This document shows, piece after piece, positions 34,171-42,438 of a stretch of 64,000 bases of DNA. The position numbers and the translations under genes are program-made. How positions within the stretch are numbered: the stretch's first letter is position 1; each line of letters opens with the position of its first letter. The notes under the pieces were generated by a model. The model did no database searches and was not told the origin of the DNA. It was given only the letters and a program-made list of their open reading frames with translations. Source of the stretch: Sphingosinicella sp041916975 (GTDB taxonomy: Bacteria; Pseudomonadota; Alphaproteobacteria; Sphingomonadales; Sphingomonadaceae). The stretch lies in contig NZ_JAYRYK010000001.1 of assembly GCF_041916975.1 (NCBI RefSeq), positions 2,976,001 to 3,040,000 on the forward strand. Direction: 5' to 3'.

Positions 34171-34229
34171 CTCAGATCGGGTTAGGGCTAACATCTCAGA
34201 TTATGGGAGGTGGTGCGCGGCAGCCAGGG

Positions 34230-34256
34230 TTGTCTTTTGTGCTGCATCTCTATAAT
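34230..34256 (+). promoter_or_regulatory. promoter of the MarR-EPS regulator / polysaccharide cluster
   Basis: A perfect TATAAT at 34251-34256 with TTGTCT at 34230-34235. The 15-bp spacer is short, so the -35 may be GGTTGT at 34228-34233. The predicted start, near 34263, falls on palindrome copy 2 and leaves a leader of about 116 nt. Confidence 0.55.
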
Positions 34257-34261
34257 GCATG

Positions 34262-34279
34262 GCGTTCATGTGTGAACGC
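34262..34279. promoter_or_regulatory. operator-like palindrome GCGTTCA-TGTG-TGAACGC (copy 2)
   Basis: A perfect 7-bp inverted repeat with a 4-bp centre at the predicted start point of the cluster promoter. Its core GTTCA-N4-TGAAC equals copy 1. As RNA it would also form a small hairpin. Confidence 0.6.
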
Positions 34280-34336
34280 GCGCGGTTAGCTGCATATCAC
34301 GCACCTGTCTGCCGGGAAGAGTTTTGGCTCCTCTCG

Positions 34337-34348
34337 TGCGGTAGCTAT
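34337..34348 (+). promoter_or_regulatory. ops-like element TGCGGTAGCTAT
   Basis: Contains GCGGTAGC, eight consecutive bases of the RfaH recruitment element GGCGGTAGCGTG, on the non-template strand about 75 nt into the predicted leader and 31 bp before the regulator's ATG. Confidence 0.45.
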
Positions 34349-34378
34349 GCTTCACAATTCCAGAGGTAGTCCGAGTCC

Positions 34379-34768
34379 ATGTCGCGCAATGTGGAATCCG
34401 GACGCGAGGATGCGCATTTTCGGGTGATGCGTCTACTTGATGCACACCCCGAATACAGCCAGCGCGAGATTGCAGCTGAGGTTGGCATAAGCCTCGGAGC
34501 GGTGAATTATTGTCTGAACGCTTTGATTCAGAAGGGTTTCATAAAGGTCGGCAATTTTCGCGCCTCTCACAATAAGCTCCGCTATGCTTATTTCCTAACA
34601 CCCCGCGGCTTGACCGAAAAGACGGCGCTGACCACACGTTTTCTGGCCCGAAAACTGGCTGAATTCGAAGCCCTCAAGTCCGAGATTGAAGCGCTGCAGG
34701 AAGAATGCGGTACCGGTGGGGAAGGGAAGTCTGGCCCGAAGTGTCAGCGGTCAGAGCGCATCGCTTAA
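34379..34768 (+). CDS. MarR-family EPS-associated transcriptional regulator
   Basis: A 129-residue winged-helix protein. The DNA-binding part spans about 14-75: FRVMRLLDAHPEYSQREIAAEVGISLGAVNYCLNALIQKGFIKV, with a wing in SHNKLRYAYFLTPRGL. A C-terminal helix (LTTRFLARKLAEFEALKSEIEALQEE) is a dimerising coiled coil, followed by a polar tail. I recognise the small MarR_EPS group that is found at the head of Wzx/Wzy polysaccharide loci. GAGG lies upstream of the ATG. Likely regulates this cluster; the palindromes at its own promoter and at the RfaH-like promoter are candidate sites. Confidence 0.87.
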   Translation: MSRNVESGREDAHFRVMRLLDAHPEYSQREIAAEVGISLGAVNYCLNALIQKGFIKVGNFRASHNKLRYAYFLTPRGLTEKTALTTRFLARKLAEFEALKSEIEALQEECGTGGEGKSGPKCQRSERIA

Positions 34769-34824
34769 ATTTGCTGAATCTCTCGTGTCTTTGGCGATCG
34801 TACCAAAATGGATGAAAGAATGGA

Positions 34825-35910
34825 ATGAAGAAGGCTCTTATCACAGGAATTACCGGGCAGGACGGCGCCTATCTCGCCGAATTCCTTATAAACAAGGGTT
34901 ATGAAGTGCACGGCGTCCGGCGCCGGGCATCGCTATTCAATACCGGTCGGATCGACCACCTTTACAGAGATATCCATGATGGTCCCGTCAATATGTACCT
35001 CCATTTTGGAGACATGACGGATAGCTCAAGTCTTCTGGGCATTATCCAGAAGGTCCAACCGGATGAGATCTATAATCTCGCCGCCCAGTCCCATGTCGCC
35101 GTGAGCTTTGAAGAGCCTGAATATACAGCCAATTCCGACGCACTCGGAGCCCTGCGCATTCTGGAGGCCATTCGTTTGCTCGGTTTGACGCAGAAAGTGC
35201 GCTTCTACCAGGCATCAACCAGCGAGCTCTACGGCTTGGTGCAGGAAGTGCCGCAGCGCGAAACGACACCGTTCTATCCGCGCAGCCCCTATGCGGTCGC
35301 CAAGCTCTACGCGTACTGGATCACCGTGAATTATCGGGAAGCTTATGGCATCTACGCCTGCAATGGCATCCTTTTCAATCACGAGAGTCCCATTCGCGGT
35401 GAGACCTTCGTCACGCGCAAGATTACACGAGCGCTGGCGCGCATAAAGCTAGGGCTGCAAGACTGCCTCTATCTCGGGAACCTCAATGCGCGGCGGGATT
35501 GGGGCCATGCGCGCGACTATGTCGAGGCGCAGTGGCTGATGCTGCAACAGAATGAGCCGCGTGACTTCGTGATCGCCAGCGGCGTACAGCACAGCGTGCG
35601 CGATTTCGTCAATGCGGCTGCGGCCGAGCTTGAAATGGGAATTGTTTGGCAGGGTGAAGGGGTGACTGAGACCGGCACGATGGCGGGCACCGATCAAGTG
35701 GTTGTCCGCGTCGATCCGCGCTATTTTCGGCCTACCGAGGTCGAGACACTTCTGGGTGATGCTGATCGAGCACGCCGTCTCCTTGGGTGGCAACCCCGAA
35801 CAAGCTTCGCCGAGCTGGTGCAGGAAATGGTGCGTGAGGATCTTCAGGCGTCGAAACGTGACGAGCTGATCAAGCGGCACGGCTACAAGTCTCTGGATTA
35901 TTTCGAATAG
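34825..35910 (+). CDS. gmd: GDP-mannose 4,6-dehydratase-like
   Basis: A 361-residue short-chain dehydrogenase converting GDP-D-mannose to GDP-4-keto-6-deoxy-D-mannose. NADP motif GITGQDGAYLAEFL; RRRASLFNTGRIDHLY; catalytic STSELYGLVQEVPQRETTPFYPRSPYAVAK with the S/T-E-Y-K set (YAVAK near residue 157); GILFNHESPIRGETFVTRKIT; and LGNLNARRDWGHARDYV. These are Gmd signatures. It is the first biosynthetic enzyme after the regulator, 56 bp downstream. No manC or manB is present, so GDP-mannose must come from elsewhere in the genome. Confidence 0.92.
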   Translation: MKKALITGITGQDGAYLAEFLINKGYEVHGVRRRASLFNTGRIDHLYRDIHDGPVNMYLHFGDMTDSSSLLGIIQKVQPDEIYNLAAQSHVAVSFEEPEYTANSDALGALRILEAIRLLGLTQKVRFYQASTSELYGLVQEVPQRETTPFYPRSPYAVAKLYAYWITVNYREAYGIYACNGILFNHESPIRGETFVTRKITRALARIKLGLQDCLYLGNLNARRDWGHARDYVEAQWLMLQQNEPRDFVIASGVQHSVRDFVNAAAAELEMGIVWQGEGVTETGTMAGTDQVVVRVDPRYFRPTEVETLLGDADRARRLLGWQPRTSFAELVQEMVREDLQASKRDELIKRHGYKSLDYFE

Positions 35911-35935
35911 CTCTTATCGTGCTGTGAGGTCAAAA

Positions 35936-37174
35936 ATGTATACGACGATTACGCAGTGCCGCATTTGTCGAAGCAAGACACTGACGTCTGTGCTTTCGCT
36001 GGGCGAACAGGCTCTAACCGGTGTGTTTCCGGCCTCTCCGGAGGAGAGGGTTTCCAGCGGTCCGGTCGATCTCGTGATGTGTACCGCGCCAGACGGATGC
36101 GGGTTGGTGCAGTTGTTGCAGAGCTACGACCTGCGCGAGATGTACGGCCATAACTATGGCTATCGCTCTGGCTTGAACCGAAGCATGGTCGAACACTTGC
36201 AGCGCAAGGTTCGCAACATCCTTGAACGGGGAGTGCTGCAGCCCGGCGATCTAGTGATCGATGTCGGTAGTAACGACGCGACCACGCTCAGATCCTATCC
36301 AGCCGGCGCCTATGATCTTGTCGGCATCGATCCGACCGGCGTCAAATTCGCCAGCTACTACCCGCCTGAAATCCGCTTGATTCCAGACTTCTTCTCGGCC
36401 GAAACTGTCACCCAGGCGCTCGGTGGGCGTAAGGCGAAGGTCATAACCTCCTTCTCGATGTTTTACGATCTGGAAGATCCGGTGGCATTCGCACGCGAGA
36501 TCGCCGCCGCGCTCGATCCGGAAGGTATCTGGGTTCTGGAACAGAGCTATCTACCTACAATGTTGCGCACAAACTCGTTCGACACCATCTGTCACGAGCA
36601 TCTCGAATTCTATGGCCTCCGGCAGATCGAGTGGATTGCGTCAGCGGCCGGTCTGAAGATTCTCGACGTCGAGTTCAACGACATTAACGGTGGCAGCTTT
36701 TCGATCGTGGCCGCAAAGGCCGGATCGAGCCATGCCGTTAACTTGGAGCAGATCACACAGATCCTTGCCGAGGAACAGGCGTTAGGTCTACAAAGCCCGC
36801 GGGCCTTTGGCGACTTCAAGGTACGGGTTGAGGAGGCTGGACGGGCCCTGCGCGCTTTTCTGGAAGGCGCGCGTGCGGACGGCAAGCAGGTGTACGGCCT
36901 GGGCGCGTCGACCAAGGGCAACGTGTTGCTGCAATACTTTGGAATCGGTCCTTCACTGTTGTCAGCCATAGGCGAGGTCAACGAAGACAAGTTCGGGAAA
37001 TATACACCCGGCACCGCGATCCCTCTGCGATCGGAAGATGAGGTTCTTGCGCTGGACCCTGACTATCTGCTTGTTCTGCCTTGGCACTTCCGACCGTTTT
37101 TCGAGCAACTGGGCAAGCTCAAGGGGCGGCGGCTGGTGTTTCCGCTGCCACAGCTCGAAATCGTCGAACTCTGA
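35936..37174 (+). CDS. nucleotide-sugar C-methyltransferase (NovU/TylC3 type)
   Basis: A 412-residue SAM-dependent methyltransferase with the three-part build of sugar C-methyltransferases: an N-terminal zinc site (CRICRSKTL near residue 8 and CTAPDGCG near 50), a Rossmann SAM domain (DLVIDVGSNDATTLRSYPAG; HEHLEFYGLRQIEWIASAAGLKILDVEFND), and a C-terminal Rossmann-like domain (VYGLGASTKGNVLLQYFGIG). Such enzymes add a methyl branch to a 4-keto sugar, usually at C-3. Following gmd by 25 bp, the expected substrate is GDP-4-keto-6-deoxymannose or a derivative. ATG 35936 has GAGG upstream; GTG 35924 is less likely. Confidence 0.85.
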   Translation: MYTTITQCRICRSKTLTSVLSLGEQALTGVFPASPEERVSSGPVDLVMCTAPDGCGLVQLLQSYDLREMYGHNYGYRSGLNRSMVEHLQRKVRNILERGVLQPGDLVIDVGSNDATTLRSYPAGAYDLVGIDPTGVKFASYYPPEIRLIPDFFSAETVTQALGGRKAKVITSFSMFYDLEDPVAFAREIAAALDPEGIWVLEQSYLPTMLRTNSFDTICHEHLEFYGLRQIEWIASAAGLKILDVEFNDINGGSFSIVAAKAGSSHAVNLEQITQILAEEQALGLQSPRAFGDFKVRVEEAGRALRAFLEGARADGKQVYGLGASTKGNVLLQYFGIGPSLLSAIGEVNEDKFGKYTPGTAIPLRSEDEVLALDPDYLLVLPWHFRPFFEQLGKLKGRRLVFPLPQLEIVEL

Positions 37175-37191
37175 CTCAGGTTCAAGCGCAC

Positions 37192-38574
37192 GTGACGGTT
37201 GGGGCTGAGACCACCGGGCAATACGGGCCGTCCAGCGTACACGTCGGGCGGCGGTCAACAGCGACAGTACGGCAGCCGATTCTGGCCATTCTGCTGCTTC
37301 TGTGCGGTTTCACAGCAGTGCAGCGTTTCACGCTCGATCCGGCGAACAGCCTGATATGCGTGCTGCCCTATAGCCTATTTCTCTTTTACCTCGTGCAGCA
37401 GAATTTTCGGACAGCGCTTTCCTGCCTGATTTTGTCGCTTGTCTTCTCGGTGGATAATGGCGGCGGCGCTTATACCGAGACGCCCGCACCGCTGCGTTAC
37501 GTTATTTATCTGTCGGGCATCGGGATGATGATTTGCCTCAGCCGGCGGCAGATACACGAGAAGGCACTGTTACTTGCGGCGTTTTTGGTCTCGGGCCTTA
37601 TCATAGGTACGCTGCTCAGTATTTCAGACGCCGCCGCAGTCTTCGACAGCGCGACGCTGAGGCGTGATGTGCAAGCGCTCTTTATCTTGTCCATCTTCCT
37701 GTTTGTTCGCGGGGATGTCCGCCTAGACCCTTTCGTGCTCTTTGCCGGCGGTGTGGGCTATGTCGCCGGCGAGGCAGTTAATGCTGTTCTTTTTTACGAT
37801 TTTGGTTCGTTCGACTATCTGAGCTACGATAGCCTAAAGGCGTTCGCAGTGTTCCCCGCACTCTACGCCATCACGTACCGCCACTCTCACATGGCGCAGT
37901 TGGCGCTGATGGTCATCACGTTTCTCCTAATCTCCCTGTATGGCAGCCGTATGATCACCTTGTCCGCGATTGGGCTTGTGTCGGTAGCGCTGGTCATCAG
38001 TTCGATCCGGGCGGGGAAGTGGAAGATTTATCTTGCCGCAGCAACGATATTTATCATGCTCGCCAATGTCGACGTTGTTGCGCTGCTCAAGAGCGAACCC
38101 CTGGTGCGGGTGAAGGCGTTGTCGTTCATCGCAGTCATCTTCGAGAGTTTTGACTCGTCCGAAATCATGCAGATGTTCATGACGCTGGATCGCGTGCGCT
38201 TCGCTGAGCACCAGCTTTTCTTCTCGCGTCACCCTTTGGAATTGATCTTCGGGAGTGGGCTCGGCTCCGGTGTAGTCGATACGCAGGGGTTGCTGGGTTT
38301 CTTGGCCTATGAACAGACGGCGTTCAGCACCGAGGAGATTCGAACCTCAATCTATTTCAACCTTCATGATTTCTGGATCGATTATGGGCTTCGCTTCGGC
38401 CTGCTGCCCGTTGTCTATCTAATCTATATCCTGTCCATAAGGGAGATGTGGCGAGGGCGCCCCTGGATTGGCGTGCTGTTCGGCATCCTGTTGCTCAATA
38501 CGACCTTCGCCACATCGGGATTGGTTCTGACATCGATGATCGTGCGCTTCTTTCCGCGTGAGCGGGTAGGCTGA
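37192..38574 (+). CDS. O-antigen/exopolysaccharide polymerase (Wzy-like)
   Basis: A 460-residue membrane protein with about 11 hydrophobic segments, starting at PILAILLLLCGFTAV and ending at WIGVLFGILLLNTTFATSGLVL. A large periplasmic loop lies between residues about 305 and 390 (EHQLFFSRHPLELIFGSGLGSGVVDTQG, then FNLHDFWIDYGLRFGLLPVVYL), the pattern of Wzy polymerases and O-antigen ligases. No sequence-level family name can be given. GTG 37192 is the likely start because longer readings overlap the methyltransferase; the ribosome-binding site is weak. Role inferred from topology and its place beside the flippase. Confidence 0.75.
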   Translation: MTVGAETTGQYGPSSVHVGRRSTATVRQPILAILLLLCGFTAVQRFTLDPANSLICVLPYSLFLFYLVQQNFRTALSCLILSLVFSVDNGGGAYTETPAPLRYVIYLSGIGMMICLSRRQIHEKALLLAAFLVSGLIIGTLLSISDAAAVFDSATLRRDVQALFILSIFLFVRGDVRLDPFVLFAGGVGYVAGEAVNAVLFYDFGSFDYLSYDSLKAFAVFPALYAITYRHSHMAQLALMVITFLLISLYGSRMITLSAIGLVSVALVISSIRAGKWKIYLAAATIFIMLANVDVVALLKSEPLVRVKALSFIAVIFESFDSSEIMQMFMTLDRVRFAEHQLFFSRHPLELIFGSGLGSGVVDTQGLLGFLAYEQTAFSTEEIRTSIYFNLHDFWIDYGLRFGLLPVVYLIYILSIREMWRGRPWIGVLFGILLLNTTFATSGLVLTSMIVRFFPRERVG

Positions 38575-38581
38575 TCACGGC

Positions 38582-39784
38582 ATGTCGCTCGTCAAAAGTC
38601 TTAGCGGGTCCACAGCGATCAGCGCTCTGGGTACGATCAGCAGCTACGCCCTGACCATTCTGTTGGCGCGTGACGGAGGCAGCATCAACTTTGGCACCTA
38701 TGCGCTCTGCCTCGCCTGGGCGGCGATCATGACGACTCTTATCGACTGTGCCTCCGATGCCGCCTTCACGCATTTGACGATAAGGAAAGGGGACCCACAG
38801 GCTGCCTTCGACACCATCTTCACCGCTCGGCTGTCGGTATTCCTGATCCTTGGCTGTGTGCTGAGCGTTGCAAGGCTTGCCGACCTGATCGACATGCCAT
38901 GGCAAACGTTCCTGCTCTTGCTGCCTGCCTTTAATTTTGGCGTTCTTTTCGAATACCATCGGTCGAATCTCAGCTTCGCGGCAATCACCTGTGCGGAGAA
39001 GTTCTTGTTGCTGCTTTGCAATGCGATGCTGCTATCCTTCTTCGCATTCGGTGAGGTGGTGTATGCGAGCTACGCAGTCGTGTCACTCGCATCGCTTCTG
39101 GCACAGGCCACGGTCTATCGCCGTTTCCTCTTGCGGCTGAAACCTGCGCCAGTGCGTGAAACTCTGTCTTATGTTGTCAGCTACTGGCCCTTGCTGACCA
39201 TTGCCCTGGCGCAGCTGGGCTATGGCCACCTCAGCCGCATCATCATTCAGGGCAAGCAGGGGCTCGAGGTTTTCGCGGCCGTGTCGCTGGCATTTCAATT
39301 CATCACGCTGGCATCGATCTTTCAGAGCCAGGTTGATCGCGCATTCCGCCCGCCCCTCATCGAAGCGATGCGCCAAAGCAATAAGGAGAGCTGCCACGAT
39401 CTTGTCGGCCGCTATCTGATCTTCGCCACGCTGCCTATGGCAATGGGAGCTGCGTTGATTTTTGTGCTTGCGCCACAGTTGATCCATCTGATCTACGGGC
39501 CGGAATATCAGCTCGCCGGGCAGATTTTGCGTGAGATCAGCCCGCTGTTCGTGTCCATCAGCCTTGTCCGCCTGACTGATTTAGTGCTTCTTTCGCTTGA
39601 TCTCATAAGACAAAATTTGTTCGTCAACGTCTCCGTTTCCTTCATGATGCTGCTGATCATGTTCAGCCTGTCGGCCTCCAGCCCGCTTTCGCTGTTCATC
39701 GGAGTCATCGTCGTCGCACAATTTGTTCAGGCGGCTGCAGGTGGCATGTTGGCCTACGGCGCGCTACGATGGAGAGTTTCATGA
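38582..39784 (+). CDS. polysaccharide flippase (Wzx-like)
   Basis: A 400-residue protein of the MATE/MOP flippase superfamily with about 12 membrane segments. The N-terminus SLSGSTAISALGTISSYALTILLARDGGSINFGTYAL is typical for Wzx, with a charged residue inside the first helices. A middle segment reads YWPLLTIALAQLGYGHLSRIIIQGKQGLEVFAAVSLAFQF. It would move the undecaprenyl-linked repeat unit across the inner membrane. Seven bases after the polymerase; its stop overlaps the next start (ATGA), so translation is coupled. Confidence 0.85.
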   Translation: MSLVKSLSGSTAISALGTISSYALTILLARDGGSINFGTYALCLAWAAIMTTLIDCASDAAFTHLTIRKGDPQAAFDTIFTARLSVFLILGCVLSVARLADLIDMPWQTFLLLLPAFNFGVLFEYHRSNLSFAAITCAEKFLLLLCNAMLLSFFAFGEVVYASYAVVSLASLLAQATVYRRFLLRLKPAPVRETLSYVVSYWPLLTIALAQLGYGHLSRIIIQGKQGLEVFAAVSLAFQFITLASIFQSQVDRAFRPPLIEAMRQSNKESCHDLVGRYLIFATLPMAMGAALIFVLAPQLIHLIYGPEYQLAGQILREISPLFVSISLVRLTDLVLLSLDLIRQNLFVNVSVSFMMLLIMFSLSASSPLSLFIGVIVVAQFVQAAAGGMLAYGALRWRVS

Positions 39785-41331
39785 TCAACTGGTCCGGGTT
39801 CAAGGTGGTCGGTCGCGAGCTGGATTACCTGATCGATGCCTTTCAGTCAGGCTGGGTGTCAGGTGGCGCTTATGTCGAGAAGCTGGAAAAGGAACTCGAA
39901 GGCCTTTTCCCGGGCTCAACGGCGCTTGCCGTGAGCAATGGCACGTCAGCTCTGCAGCTCGCTTTTCAGACGCTTGATGTGCGGCCCGGTGACCATGTTA
40001 TCGTGCCTGCGTTCTGCTTTCAGGCTGCCGGAAACGTGCTGCGTCAGCTCGGCGCCGTGCCTGTCTTCTGCGATGTTGACCCGCTGCATTGGAACCAGAC
40101 AGTCCAGACGCTGCAAACAGCGCAGACTTTCCGCACGGTGGGCGTTGTTGTCGTCCACAACTATGGTGCCGCAGCGCCGATCCGCGAGATTTGTGCCTGG
40201 GCGCGGGAGCAGGGGATCTGGGTCATCGAGGATTGCGCCGAGGCCTGGTTCACGCAGCATGACAGCCGCTACGTTGGCCAGTATGGCGACGTCGCAACAT
40301 TCAGCATGCACGCGACCAAAACGATTTCCTGCGGTGAAGGCGGCGCGGTTCTCGTCAACGACCCTGCAAGGGTTGCGATGGCAAGGCTGATGCGCAGTCA
40401 TGGTCTCGACAGGCAGAAGGTGCAATATTTGCACGAGATTGCTGGCAACAACTACCGACTATCCAACCTGCTCGCGGCGATTGCATGCGCCCAGCTGGAG
40501 GAACGCGACGGGATACTGCGCAAGCAGCGGGAGAATTCCGAGGCCTATCGTCGTCTGTTGGCGGGGCATTGGGCGATAGAACTTCAGGCCTCGCATCCGG
40601 AAAGCGAGGACTATCTGTGGGCGGTGGCTGTCAGTATCTGGTTGGATGGGCTCACTGTCGATCGTGATGATCTGCTGCGTCTACTCAAGAAGGCCGGGAT
40701 CGAAGCACGTCCCGGATTTTATCCAGCTTCATCATTGCCCTATAACGACGATTTGGACTTTATCCACAGCGATGTCGCGGACCGCCTGCACAAGACTATC
40801 ATAGTGCTGCCCTGTGCGTTGACGCTCGGGATGGAAGAAATCGGGCAGGTCTGCACCACGCTGTGTGCTCTGATCGAACAGCACCGCAAACCGTCGACAG
40901 CCTACTGCCTGCAGGATGCGCGGCATCTGGCAGAGGGCGGAGCCTTGATCCAAGCATTTTACAACAGGCTGGCCGAGGGTCGGAAGAGTTTCCGCTATTT
41001 TGACAAGCGTAGTGTAGCCGTCATCCAGTCCCATCTGGCGACCTTGTTGCTGGAGGTCGAGGGCCGTGTCGTCGGTTACGGGCACCTCGACCCGGACGGA
41101 AGCAATGTCTGGCTCGGTATCGCGCTGGCGGATGGCGAGACTGGTAAGGGCTGGGGCAGGATCATGATGCTCGCACTGCTGAAAGCGGCTGCGGCACTCC
41201 GCATCCCAGTTATTACGCTGCGCGTCGACAACGACAATGCAGCGGCTATCCGGCTTTATCGGAGCTTCGGCTTCGAGACTGTTGCCGGGAGCGAGACGGA
41301 GTCGTCTTTGACCATGATACTGCACCAGTAG
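39781..41331 (+). CDS. fused sugar aminotransferase (DegT) and GNAT acetyltransferase
   Basis: A 516-residue two-domain enzyme. Residues 1 to about 370 are a PLP sugar aminotransferase (DegT/DnrJ/EryC1/WecE/PerA): SGWVSGGAYVEKLEKELE, AVSNGTSALQLAF, EDCAEA with the PLP-binding aspartate (151), and MHATKTISCGEGG with the catalytic lysine at 180. Residues about 380-516 are a GNAT domain with ARHLAEGGALIQAFYNR, the acetyl-CoA loop GETGKGWGRIMM and NAAAIRLYRSFGFE. It would aminate a 4-keto-6-deoxysugar and N-acylate the product. I choose ATG 39781 because GGAGAG precedes it and it overlaps the flippase stop; ATG 39769 is weaker. Confidence 0.87.
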   Translation: MINWSGFKVVGRELDYLIDAFQSGWVSGGAYVEKLEKELEGLFPGSTALAVSNGTSALQLAFQTLDVRPGDHVIVPAFCFQAAGNVLRQLGAVPVFCDVDPLHWNQTVQTLQTAQTFRTVGVVVVHNYGAAAPIREICAWAREQGIWVIEDCAEAWFTQHDSRYVGQYGDVATFSMHATKTISCGEGGAVLVNDPARVAMARLMRSHGLDRQKVQYLHEIAGNNYRLSNLLAAIACAQLEERDGILRKQRENSEAYRRLLAGHWAIELQASHPESEDYLWAVAVSIWLDGLTVDRDDLLRLLKKAGIEARPGFYPASSLPYNDDLDFIHSDVADRLHKTIIVLPCALTLGMEEIGQVCTTLCALIEQHRKPSTAYCLQDARHLAEGGALIQAFYNRLAEGRKSFRYFDKRSVAVIQSHLATLLLEVEGRVVGYGHLDPDGSNVWLGIALADGETGKGWGRIMMLALLKAAAALRIPVITLRVDNDNAAAIRLYRSFGFETVAGSETESSLTMILHQ

Positions 41332-41347
41332 ACGCTGCATTCGGCAC

Positions 41348-42406
41348 ATGTCCAAGCTTGTCCTGATCTCACGGTTTGCAGTCAATGCACTGAGTGGGCA
41401 TTTCTTGCTCGATGATGAGTATTATTTCCATTTCCTCAATCGGAAGGGCGTCGACTTTCGATTGTACACATCGCGCTATTCAGCCGAGCGCATCCTGAAC
41501 AGCTTCCCGGCTGACTGTGATAGAATTCATGCGCTCGAAGATGGCCAACCGCGCCTAGATCGCGGTGACCGGGTCATCTTTCTGGGCTTTTCAGAGGTCG
41601 ATGTCATCGTCTTCCTTCTGAAGAACCTGCTGCGCCTTCCACGATTGGTCCTCATCGCCACCAACAATTTCTCAAGTGGCCGGATCGCACGGTATCGAAC
41701 GTTCCTGAAAATTTTTTTGCTCCTGATCAACGGCAGCCTCGAGCGGCTGGTTCTTCACACTGCTCATGAACGTCGGCTTGTTACCGATCTCGATAAGCGG
41801 GCCGGAGCAAAGGCGGTGATCAAGAAGCATCACATGATGATGCCACAGTATACGCCGTCTATGGATTTCGGCACGGACCAGCCTATTATCGCCTATTTCG
41901 GACCAGAGAAGCGCGAGAAGCCGATCGATCCATTGCTCTGCCTTATCAGGGCGGACCGTGGAAGGCGGTTTCTATACCGGCTCTACAATGTCGATCGTGC
42001 TTTGCTGAGAGCACAGCTGCCCGATATCGCGGAGCGCTCCAATGTCCAGGTCGTCGACGGCTGGCAAAGTCACGAAAGCTACCTTCGGGCGGCTCGTAGC
42101 AGCACATTGTTGTTTCTCAGCCATACCAGGGATTTCGAGGGCAAACTGTCGGGTAATTTATGCGACAGCTTTGCGCTCGGCATCCCTTATATTGCGCGGG
42201 CGATGGAGCCGATGACATCCTATCATGTCCATTATGGCCCGCTGGGTTACCTGGTCGATTTCGACGATCCAGACTGGCCAGAATATTTCCGGCGTGCATA
42301 TAGCCCCGCTAACATAGCACGGATGCGGGGCAATCTTCACCGGCTGGGCATTGATCATTCGGCTGACGCGATCGACACTAACTTGGCCGCCTGTCTGCTC
42401 GACTGA
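41348..42406 (+). CDS. glycosyltransferase-like protein
   Basis: A 352-residue protein that reads like a GT-B glycosyltransferase without a standard signature. The N-terminal half has alternating strands and helices (SKLVLISRFAVNALSGHFLLDDEYYFHFL; RLVLIATNNFSSGRIARYR); the second half begins at IIAYFGPEKREKPIDPLLCL and has NVQVVDGWQSHESYLRAARSSTLLFLSH, then GNLCDSFALGIPYIARAMEP, close to the donor-binding region of GT4-like enzymes. Assignment rests on fold pattern and context. It follows the fusion gene by 16 bp. Confidence 0.6.
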   Translation: MSKLVLISRFAVNALSGHFLLDDEYYFHFLNRKGVDFRLYTSRYSAERILNSFPADCDRIHALEDGQPRLDRGDRVIFLGFSEVDVIVFLLKNLLRLPRLVLIATNNFSSGRIARYRTFLKIFLLLINGSLERLVLHTAHERRLVTDLDKRAGAKAVIKKHHMMMPQYTPSMDFGTDQPIIAYFGPEKREKPIDPLLCLIRADRGRRFLYRLYNVDRALLRAQLPDIAERSNVQVVDGWQSHESYLRAARSSTLLFLSHTRDFEGKLSGNLCDSFALGIPYIARAMEPMTSYHVHYGPLGYLVDFDDPDWPEYFRRAYSPANIARMRGNLHRLGIDHSADAIDTNLAACLLD

Positions 42407-42438
42407 CGGACAGCCACCTCGAGACATAGCAGGGTAAC

